From contig CAJTXM010000008.1 of the NCBI GenBank assembly GCA_910583545.1, positions 1-64,000 on the forward strand: a DNA stretch of 64,000 nucleotides, in the 5' to 3' direction. Positions 7,323-14,556 of the stretch are shown here, in pieces. The notes below the pieces were generated by a model. It saw nothing but the letters and a program-made list of their open reading frames with translations. It made no database searches and was not told the origin of the DNA. Source of the stretch: an uncultured Christensenella sp. (GTDB lineage Bacteria > Bacillota > Clostridia > Christensenellales > Borkfalkiaceae). The position numbers and the translations under genes were made by a program. The stretch's first letter is position 1; each line of letters starts with the position of its first letter.

Positions 7323-10300
7323 ATGGCTAATAAAACAAAGAAAAACAGTATGATAGAACTCGAAGGCGAACTTTTAAATTCGGTAAGCTATGCAACCTAC
7401 TATTGCCGCTTACCGCTTTTTACTACGTTTAAAATTTTCAACCGCTCGGAAGAGAATGCGCAGGATATTTCGGTTCATATAACCGGCGGAGAGCTCATTC
7501 TGCCGACCGACATAGATTTAAGCGAGATTCCGCACGAAAGCAGTATGGAAATTTCGGTCGAGAACGTACTGAATCCCAAATATCTCGCTGATTTAGAAGA
7601 GCCGACTGACAGTAAAGTGCATATAAAGCTCACTCAGGGCAATGACGTTATCTGTTCGCTGAACGCGTCCGTCAAGGCGCTTCCCATAGATTTTTGGAGC
7701 GGACTTTCGGGAAACTGCGAAATGCTCGCGTCTTTCGTCCGTCCCAAAATAGCCGACTGTCAGAAAATTTTAGCCGAGGCGGGGCTTCAACTCAAAACGT
7801 GGGGCTATTCTTCGGAGTGGAGCGGTTACGCAGGCAACGACAGAAACGCGGTGCGCAACGCCGCCGCCGCAGTCTATTCGGCGATAAGGCACCTAAATAT
7901 CGAGAGGGAGTCGGGCGCGGATCTCAGCGAAACGGTGTGCGCAGGCGACGTGAGCAAAATACTCAAAAACAAATCCGCAACGCCTGTTTCGCTTGCGCTT
8001 TTTGCGGCTTCCTGCTTCGAGGCAACAAAACTGAATCCCGTTCTGGTGCTCGGCAAAAACAAGATAGGCGTAGGCGTATGGCTGTACGAAAGCTGTTTTT
8101 CAAACCCCGTTCAGGACGATATGTCGGTAGTTGAAAAGTACGTTTCGGACGGCGTAAATAACCTTGCGATTTTCGATTGCGACGATATGTTCGCGCATAA
8201 AAACGCAAGCTTTACCACGAGCGCTTCGCACTTCGAGCAGTTTGTCAGAAGCAACTCTTTCGAGGTTTGCCTCGATATTAAGCGTGCGAGAATAGGCGGA
8301 ATTTTTCCTCTGCCGTTAAAAGTTAAGACGAAGGGCGGATACGAACTGCTGGATGAAAAACAGCTTTCGTACAGCTCTAAGCCGAGAGAAGTCATCGACG
8401 TAAACAAGTACGAATACGCGCGGACTGAATCGAAGGACAAGTCGTGGCAAAGGCGGCTTCTGGATCTGTCGCAGAGAAACAATCTGTTGAATTTCCGTTA
8501 CAGACGCGACTGTCTGCATATCCTATCGGCTGATCTGCCTGCATTCTGCGACAGGCTTGCGCTCAAAAACAAATTCAGACTCAATCCCCTATCAACCGCG
8601 ATAAAGGACGCGGCGTATTTCGGCGGAGCCACCGTAAAGAGTATGGAGGAGCTCATCGCCATCGAAATGAAGGCGGGGAATCTGCGCTGTTATTCGGGTG
8701 CGGAGACGCTTTCCGACGTTGCGGGGTCGCTGATAAGAAAGTCGCGCGCAAGCGAGGAGGAGACGGGCTCAAAGACGCTGTATCTTGCATTCGGATTCTT
8801 AAAATGGAAACACAAGAACGAGTCAGAGGCAAAGTTCGCTCCGCTTGCGCTTCTGCCCGTAAACGTTAAAAAGACTAAAAACGCAGGCATAAGCTTAGAG
8901 GTCGGCGAGGGCTACGAGGTCAACACCACGCTTCTGGAATTTTTGAAACAGGAATTCGGCGTGGATATAAGGGGGCTTGACGGCAAATCGCTTCTGCCTA
9001 AGGAAATACTTGCAGTTTTCCGTTCCAAGACCGCGAATATGAAGGGCTGGGCGGTGTACGACGACGTTTATCTCGCACAGTTCACTTTCGCGCGTTACGC
9101 AATGTGGGCGGACGTCAAGAAGAATATTTCGGAATATAAGAAAAATCCGCTGATTGCCAGTCTTTTAACAAATTCTAACAAGCTTGAAAACAATAAGCTT
9201 ACGGGCGAGGACGAAGATGAGGGCGAGCCCTGCGGAATAATAACTCCGCTTGCCTGCGACAGCACGCAGTACGCGGCGGTTGCGGAATCGGCAAAGGGAA
9301 CGACTTTCGTTCTGCACGGCCCTCCCGGAACGGGCAAGAGCCAGACGATAACCAACATAATAGCAAACGCCGTTTACAGCGGAAAACGCGTGCTGTTCGT
9401 CGCCGAAAAACAGGCGGCTTTGCAGGTGGTTCAGAAGCGTCTTTCCGACGTCGGCGTGGGTGAATTCTGCCTCGAACTCCATTCGGGAAAGTCCGTAGAC
9501 AAGGGCGAAATAGTTTCGGCGATTGAAAATACGCTTGCCTTAAAAGCAGGCAACGACAACGAAAAATTCATAAACGCAGGCGAAAGAATCAAGTCTGCGC
9601 GCAATACTTTAAAAGCTCCGCTTACGGCTCTGCATAAAAAGAGAAGACTTGGCGTTTCGGTGTACGAGGCGATTATCTACTATCTCCAGAACAAGAACGC
9701 GCCCGAGCTTGTGGATATTGAAAGCACCTTTTACGACAGTCTTACGGAAAGCAAGCTTGCCGAGTGCGAAAGAATGCTTTTAACTTCGCAGGCGGCGGCA
9801 GAGGAGTGCGGAGGGGTTTACCGTTCGCCTTTTTCCGGCGTGAATCTTACGCTCTGCGACAAGTACGTCAGAACGGGCGTGCTGTGCGTTTCCGAAGTGC
9901 TTATCGCCGAACTCAAACATCTTAAAAACTATATCGCGCTGTTCAACGATACTTTCAATCAGAAGGTAAGTAAATTCACCGCAAAGAAACTCAAATCTCT
10001 GTCCGATATCGCAATGATGCTAAAATGCGGAGATCTGGACGAATTCTTCGACTGCGACGAAACCGAATTTTACAAATTCTACAACGCGAATCTGAAATAC
10101 GACAGCGCGGTCAAGCTCTGGCTTACGCGCTTTAAGGAAGTACCCGAAATCGGTAAACTTGCCGACAAGGTCGACAGCGAACTTGAAAACTGGGCGGACA
10201 ACTACCGTTCGTCGAAAGTGCTTCTTAGCGTTATCAAAAAGCTGAACAAGTGCGCGGCCGTTCCTCTTAAAGAAAAGGAAGAGGTCGAGTGGATAAAGCG

Positions 10301-12938
10301 CGCGAAAGAGTTCGAAGAGGTCAAGCGCAGAATTATTTCCAACACTAAATTAGGACTGCGTTTCGGAAGCCCGTCGGGCGTTATCAACGACAGAAAGAGA
10401 GAGGAATTTTTAAAGCCTTTGTATGATCTGCACGCGCTCTGCGCGCAGGTGTTTATGGACTATAACGCGGACGCTTTCAACAGCGTGTGCATAAACGCTT
10501 CCGGCGGTCAGTTAAAACCGCTTATCTTCGGGCTTATCGCGGCTATAGGTTCGTTCAACAAGAGTTCGGACACTTTCTTAAAGACACTTAAAATCGATAA
10601 AAAAGAAATTTCGGACTGCGACATTTTCGAATATTTCAATCTGAAATGCACCGCGCTTATCGACAATATCGACACTCTGCCTGCGTGGTGCCTCTATAAG
10701 GCGACGGCGAAAGAACTTGAAGACAGCGGGCTTAAATTCATAACCGCCGCAATGGAAAGCGGAAAGATAAGCGGAAGCGCGATACTCTCTTCGTTCAGAA
10801 AAAACGTTTACAGAAACTTTATTCAGACGAATATCCCCGCCGACGAGGATCTCGCCTCGTTCTCGGCAAGCGTGCAGGAGTCTACCGCTTCGAACTTCGC
10901 GCAGTCGATAGAGGAGTTCAACGCGCTCACGCGCACGCACCTCAGGGAAGTGCTCATTTCCCGACTGCCCGAACCCGAAACCGAGGGACCGCTCGCCATA
11001 GAGATGATGGCGTTCAACCGCAGTATAAAGGGCAATCTCAGAAACTTCAATTTAAGGAATTTATTTACCGAAATCCCCTCGCTTTTAAAGGTTGCCGCGC
11101 CGTGCTGCCTTATGAGCCCCGCGACGGTTTCGCAGTATCTTCCGCCCGATCCCGAACTTTTCGATTTAGTAATTTTCGACGAGGCGTCGCAGATGCCTAC
11201 CTGCGAGGCGGTGCCCTCGCTTGCAAGGGCGAAGAGCGCGATAATAGTCGGCGACCCGAAACAGATGCCCCCGACAAGCTTCTTTACGGCTACGGGTCAG
11301 GAGGAGGACAACCCCGAAACCGAGGATCTCGAATCGGTTCTGGACGACTGCCTTGCGTTGGGTATTCCCGAAAAGCACCTCGTATGGCACTACCGCTCCA
11401 AGCACGAAAGCCTGATTGCCTTCTCTAACATTATGTATTATTCGGGCAGACTGTGCACTTATCCTTCGCCCGACGCGCTCGAAAGCAAGGTTTCGCTTAA
11501 ATATTTAGAGGACGGCGTCTATGACAGGGGCGCAAGCAAGTGCAACAAAAAGGAAGCGCAGGCGCTTGTCGACGAGGTTATAAGCCGTTTAAAAGACCCC
11601 AAGGCAAGAAATTCGAGCATAGGCATAGTGACTTTTTCTACGCCTCAGCAGGTGCTTATAGAAAGACTGCTTTCAAAGGAAATTTCAAAGCGCCGTCTGG
11701 AAGAGGCGGCATACGAGAGGGAAGAACCGCTCTTCGTCAAAAACCTTGAAAACGTTCAGGGCGACGAGAGGGATATAATTCTGTTCTCGGTCTGCTACGG
11801 TCCTGACGCGCAGGGAAAAATTTCTCTTAACTTCGGGCCGTTGAACCAGCTCGGCGGTTGGCGCAGGCTTAACGTCGCTGTGTCGCGCGCAAGGGAAGAG
11901 ATGATAGTTTTCTCGTCTATGCGCTATTCTATGATAGATATGTCGCGCACAAACTCAAAGGGCGTAGCGGGACTTAAAGCATTTCTTGAATTTGCCGAAA
12001 AGGGCAGGACGAATATTTCCGTCAAGAGCAACGAAATTATTTTGAATAAACAGGGAATAGGCAAATTCATTGCCGAAGAACTTTCTTCTTACGGCTACGA
12101 ATGCCGTTGCGACGTCGGCGTTTCCGACTTCAAGATAGACGTTGCTGTGGTCGACCCTCAGAACAGGCACAGCTTTATACTTGCGGTGCTGTGCGACGGC
12201 TCGCAGAGCGCGTTCTCGGTAAAGGACAGAACCATTTTGCAGGTTCAGACCCTGAAAAGAAACAACTGGAACGTGGTAAGACTGTACGCCATTAACTTCT
12301 TCAACAACCCGAAGAGGGAAATCAAGAAGATAAAAGATTTACTCGACAGACTGACCGACACTGCAAAGCCCACGGTGACGAACTTCAAAAAACCGTACAA
12401 ACTCTGCAAGGCAGACGTCAAAGCCTGCCTGCCCGAATATATTTTAAGCGGACAGAACGACGCCGAGGTTATTAAGGTCATTAAAGCCGTAGTTGCCGCC
12501 GAAGAGCCTATTTCACATCAGTTTCTGATTAAACGCACGCTCGCGCAGTACGGCATATTGAAGTCGGGAATAAAACTTGACAACAAGCTGACAAAGCTTA
12601 TCAAACTCTGCGGTTTCGAATGTAAAAAAATTCTTTCCGTAAAGTATTATTTCAGAACAGACAAATATTCGTCGTTCGACCGATACCGCGTAGAGGATAG
12701 CAATCCCGTGCGTTCGACCGATACCGATTTCACTCCTTACGATATCATTTCGCTTGTCAAAGGCATACTTTTATCGAGGGTAAGCATCTACGCGGACGAA
12801 CTTATTCCGCTCGTTCTGAAAGAGCTGAAAGTCCGCTCGTCCGATAAAATGACTTCGTTCATTTCCAACTGTATCGACGAGGGCGTAAAACGCGGAATTT
12901 TCGTCCGCAGTATCTCCGACAAAATAACTTTAAGTTAA
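7323..12938 (+). CDS. DUF4011/DUF3320-type giant SF1 helicase with C-terminal nuclease-like domain
   Basis: This 1871-aa protein has the layout of the DUF4011 family. The N-terminal ~330 residues include a transglutaminase-like module (SLALFAASCF...LVLGKN) that appears to lack the usual Cys. A DUF4011 signature (WQRRLLDLSQRNNLLNF) follows at about residue 380. The SF1 helicase core has Walker A GPPGTGKS at about 667-674, Walker B FDEASQMP near 1284, and a VQGDERD...NVAVSRARE C-terminal RecA half near 1480-1530. A Vsr/PD-(D/E)XK-like domain lies at about 1575-1690, then a DUF3320-like tail. In the nuclease-like domain the core reads DFKIDVAVVDP and AVLCDG, where relatives typically have ECDG, so the catalytic Glu may be missing. 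The family occurs both in defence contexts and alone; no other defence gene adjoins it here. Confidence 0.85.
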   Translation: MANKTKKNSMIELEGELLNSVSYATYYCRLPLFTTFKIFNRSEENAQDISVHITGGELILPTDIDLSEIPHESSMEISVENVLNPKYLADLEEPTDSKVHIKLTQGNDVICSLNASVKALPIDFWSGLSGNCEMLASFVRPKIADCQKILAEAGLQLKTWGYSSEWSGYAGNDRNAVRNAAAAVYSAIRHLNIERESGADLSETVCAGDVSKILKNKSATPVSLALFAASCFEATKLNPVLVLGKNKIGVGVWLYESCFSNPVQDDMSVVEKYVSDGVNNLAIFDCDDMFAHKNASFTTSASHFEQFVRSNSFEVCLDIKRARIGGIFPLPLKVKTKGGYELLDEKQLSYSSKPREVIDVNKYEYARTESKDKSWQRRLLDLSQRNNLLNFRYRRDCLHILSADLPAFCDRLALKNKFRLNPLSTAIKDAAYFGGATVKSMEELIAIEMKAGNLRCYSGAETLSDVAGSLIRKSRASEEETGSKTLYLAFGFLKWKHKNESEAKFAPLALLPVNVKKTKNAGISLEVGEGYEVNTTLLEFLKQEFGVDIRGLDGKSLLPKEILAVFRSKTANMKGWAVYDDVYLAQFTFARYAMWADVKKNISEYKKNPLIASLLTNSNKLENNKLTGEDEDEGEPCGIITPLACDSTQYAAVAESAKGTTFVLHGPPGTGKSQTITNIIANAVYSGKRVLFVAEKQAALQVVQKRLSDVGVGEFCLELHSGKSVDKGEIVSAIENTLALKAGNDNEKFINAGERIKSARNTLKAPLTALHKKRRLGVSVYEAIIYYLQNKNAPELVDIESTFYDSLTESKLAECERMLLTSQAAAEECGGVYRSPFSGVNLTLCDKYVRTGVLCVSEVLIAELKHLKNYIALFNDTFNQKVSKFTAKKLKSLSDIAMMLKCGDLDEFFDCDETEFYKFYNANLKYDSAVKLWLTRFKEVPEIGKLADKVDSELENWADNYRSSKVLLSVIKKLNKCAAVPLKEKEEVEWIKRAKEFEEVKRRIISNTKLGLRFGSPSGVINDRKREEFLKPLYDLHALCAQVFMDYNADAFNSVCINASGGQLKPLIFGLIAAIGSFNKSSDTFLKTLKIDKKEISDCDIFEYFNLKCTALIDNIDTLPAWCLYKATAKELEDSGLKFITAAMESGKISGSAILSSFRKNVYRNFIQTNIPADEDLASFSASVQESTASNFAQSIEEFNALTRTHLREVLISRLPEPETEGPLAIEMMAFNRSIKGNLRNFNLRNLFTEIPSLLKVAAPCCLMSPATVSQYLPPDPELFDLVIFDEASQMPTCEAVPSLARAKSAIIVGDPKQMPPTSFFTATGQEEDNPETEDLESVLDDCLALGIPEKHLVWHYRSKHESLIAFSNIMYYSGRLCTYPSPDALESKVSLKYLEDGVYDRGASKCNKKEAQALVDEVISRLKDPKARNSSIGIVTFSTPQQVLIERLLSKEISKRRLEEAAYEREEPLFVKNLENVQGDERDIILFSVCYGPDAQGKISLNFGPLNQLGGWRRLNVAVSRAREEMIVFSSMRYSMIDMSRTNSKGVAGLKAFLEFAEKGRTNISVKSNEIILNKQGIGKFIAEELSSYGYECRCDVGVSDFKIDVAVVDPQNRHSFILAVLCDGSQSAFSVKDRTILQVQTLKRNNWNVVRLYAINFFNNPKREIKKIKDLLDRLTDTAKPTVTNFKKPYKLCKADVKACLPEYILSGQNDAEVIKVIKAVVAAEEPISHQFLIKRTLAQYGILKSGIKLDNKLTKLIKLCGFECKKILSVKYYFRTDKYSSFDRYRVEDSNPVRSTDTDFTPYDIISLVKGILLSRVSIYADELIPLVLKELKVRSSDKMTSFISNCIDEGVKRGIFVRSISDKITLS

Positions 12939-12942
12939 ATTA

Positions 12943-12976
12943 AACAACCGCCGTTCAAAACGGCGGTTGTTTTTTA
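12943..12976 (+). terminator. Intrinsic terminator
   Basis: AACAACCGCCG (12943-12953) pairs with CGGCGGTTGTT (12961-12971) around a seven-base loop, followed by a T-run. It ends the helicase gene. Confidence 0.9.
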
Positions 12977-13039
12977 ACGAAATATTGAAATGAAATAATA
13001 GCGTAAGTAAAACCGCGATAAGGAATTCAAAAATGCATA

Positions 13040-13068
13040 TAGACAAAACCGTTTTTATGGTGTATAAT
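13040..13068 (+). promoter_or_regulatory. Promoter copy 1 of the lipoprotein cassette repeat
   Basis: TAGACA (13040-13045), 17 bp, TATAAT (13063-13068), followed by AGGAGG and the ATG at 13089. The same block, with few changes, recurs before 14557 and partly before 13814. Confidence 0.75.
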
Positions 13069-13088
13069 CAAAGCAGGAGGATAGTTAA

Positions 13089-13577
13089 ATGAAAAAATTA
13101 ACGTCGATTTTACTTTCGGTTGCTTCGGCTCTTTGCTTTATTTTTGCTTTTTCGGGCTGTAAAGACGAGGAAATAAAAGTTAGCGGTGAATTTTATACCC
13201 TGAAAGAAGCTTATGATAACGGATGGTTAGTTAAATCGGACGTGAGGAATATTGCGTTTTATTACTATAAGTTTTATAAAATGGAAGATCCTAATGACGA
13301 TATTATTCCTATTGATCCGCAGGAACTGAGTGAAAAAATGCAAAAGGAACTTAAACTTGCATATCTTGAAAGAATAGATGTAATTGACGGTACGATAGAT
13401 AAAGTTGATATTTATATGAATTATGGTATTTACGGAAACGATATTGTCGTTGGAGTTAAGTCGGATTATTTGATGTGCGATATTATCGTTGAACAAGAAT
13501 TTGATATTGGCGGCGTAGTATTTTTAGATTTTTGGCAAGGCGAAATATTAGTTTATCACTGTAGTGAAATAAATTAA
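13089..13577 (+). CDS. Small secreted lipoprotein, paralogue 1
   Basis: A 162-aa protein with a classical lipoprotein signal: MKKLTS, a hydrophobic stretch, and lipobox FSGC with Cys at about residue 23. The lipid-anchored mature part has no family that I recognise. It is acidic and rich in Tyr, Asp and Ile, with the segment VSGEFYTLKEAYD directly after the signal and a GGVVFLDFW...ILVYHC motif near the C-terminus. The paralogue at 13814 shares the signal and this segment almost exactly at the DNA level but diverges in the middle. The start follows AGGAGG at a good distance. Base composition is much richer in A and T than in the flanking housekeeping genes. Confidence 0.8.
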   Translation: MKKLTSILLSVASALCFIFAFSGCKDEEIKVSGEFYTLKEAYDNGWLVKSDVRNIAFYYYKFYKMEDPNDDIIPIDPQELSEKMQKELKLAYLERIDVIDGTIDKVDIYMNYGIYGNDIVVGVKSDYLMCDIIVEQEFDIGGVVFLDFWQGEILVYHCSEIN

Positions 13578-13597
13578 ATAAGAAAAAGGAGTAACGT

Positions 13598-13792
13598 ATG
13601 AAAATTAAAATTAAATATTATATTTTGTTGGTTTTAATTGCAGTTTGCTGTATTTTAGGTTGTTATTCATTCATTTTAATGGATAAGGCCACAAAAGCAC
13701 AAATAAAATTTGTATCGGATGATGTTTTAAGCAATGAAAAAAATAGTTCAATTTGCTATGATATTAAAAATGACTTCTTTTATGGGGTATAA
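13598..13792 (+). CDS. Small single-span membrane protein in the duplicated cassette
   Basis: A 64-aa frame beginning MKIKIKYYILL, with one hydrophobic segment (about residues 7-27) and a short polar tail ending NDFFYGV. It follows the first lipoprotein gene by 20 bp with an AAAAAGGAG ribosome binding site. Its stop codon lies inside the -10 box of the promoter for the next lipoprotein gene, so the end of the frame may have been created by insertion or duplication of the next unit. A remnant of the same sequence lies at 14326-14390. Possibly a truncated gene; function unknown. Confidence 0.5.
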   Translation: MKIKIKYYILLVLIAVCCILGCYSFILMDKATKAQIKFVSDDVLSNEKNSSICYDIKNDFFYGV

Positions 13793-13793
13793 T
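13788..13793 (+). promoter_or_regulatory. -10 box and RBS of promoter copy 2 of the cassette repeat
   Basis: TATAAT at 13788-13793 and the following AGGAGG match cassette copies 1 and 3, but the -35 side is replaced by coding sequence of the small membrane protein; the hexamer at the -35 position is poor (TAAAAA). Expression of the second lipoprotein may therefore rely on read-through. Confidence 0.45.
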
Positions 13794-13813
13794 CAAAGTA
13801 GGAGGATAGTTAA

Positions 13814-14305
13814 ATGAAAAAAGTAATTTCGGTTTTGCTTTCGGTTGCTTCGGCTCTTTGCTTTATTTTTGCTTTTTCGGGCTGTAAAGACGAGGAAATA
13901 AAAGTTAGCGGTGAATTTTATACCCTGAAAGAAGCTTATGATGAGGCTCTGCTTAATGAAGAAGATTTAAAAAATATATCTTGCGGATATTATGAGCTTT
14001 ATCAGTTTGATATTTATAGTGAATATGAAAATTTGTATAGTGGCTTATATGATCCCCACGAAGAGTTAAGTCAAAGTAAAGAAAGAGAGTTAAAGCTTGC
14101 ATATTTAGAACATATTAAACATCCTGAATATTCTGATGACAGCGTAAAAATTTTATATTACGGAACTTACAATGGAAACATAGTTGCCGGTTTATCTTGT
14201 GATTATATAATTATAGATATTGTAAGTCACGAAAAATTCGAAATTGGCGGTGTTATGTTTTATAAGTTTTGGGAAGGTAGAATATTAGTTTATCACTGCA
14301 GTTAA
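13814..14305 (+). CDS. Small secreted lipoprotein, paralogue 2
   Basis: A 163-aa paralogue of the lipoprotein at 13089. The signal peptide, lipobox FSGC and the following ~25 residues are nearly identical in DNA as well as protein. The middle (about residues 45-130) is diverged, and the C-terminal IGGV...FW.G.ILVYHC pattern is kept. This points to a tandem duplication followed by divergence of the exposed part, or recombination between related units. The start follows AGGAGG. Function unknown; presumably anchored on the outer face of the membrane. Confidence 0.8.
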   Translation: MKKVISVLLSVASALCFIFAFSGCKDEEIKVSGEFYTLKEAYDEALLNEEDLKNISCGYYELYQFDIYSEYENLYSGLYDPHEELSQSKERELKLAYLEHIKHPEYSDDSVKILYYGTYNGNIVAGLSCDYIIIDIVSHEKFEIGGVMFYKFWEGRILVYHCS

Positions 14306-14325
14306 ATAAATTATGAATAAAATAA

Positions 14326-14390
14326 ATGGATGTTTTAAGCAATGAAAAAAATAGTTCAATTTGCTATGATATAGAAAATGACACTATTTT
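14326..14390 (+). pseudogene. Remnant of the small membrane protein gene
   Basis: About 60 bp match 13720-13780 almost exactly (codons for DVLSNEKNSSICYDI), but the 5' part with the start codon and membrane span is absent. With the paralogous lipoprotein just upstream, this shows that the duplicated unit was lipoprotein plus small membrane protein and that its second copy has lost most of the small gene. Confidence 0.7.
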
Positions 14391-14507
14391 CCTGTTTTGA
14401 CAACATATAATTGATAAGAGAAATAAGTTGGGGGGGTAAAACGTCAATGAAAAGTTTAAAAATTCTTTCATTTGCGCCTGAATAGGGTGAAAATTCAAAA
14501 ATGCATC

Positions 14508-14536
14508 TATACAAAACCGTTTTTATGGTGTATAAT
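14508..14536 (+). promoter_or_regulatory. Promoter copy 3 of the cassette repeat, before the large secreted protein
   Basis: TATACA (14508-14513), 17 bp, TATAAT (14531-14536), then AGGAGG. The block from the AAATGCAT before the -35 to the RBS matches the copy at 13032-13080 with only a few changes, although the downstream genes are unrelated. Confidence 0.7.
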
Positions 14537-14556
14537 CAAAGTAGGAGGATAAATAA

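Noticed and set aside
4850..12938. Defence island with two helicases
   Set aside because: HelD is a housekeeping RNA polymerase factor and the DUF4011 gene has its own promoter; no other defence gene is adjacent.
13020..14540. Insertion sequence behind the repeated promoter blocks
   Set aside because: No transposase, terminal repeats or target duplications; the repeats are explained by tandem duplication of the cassette.
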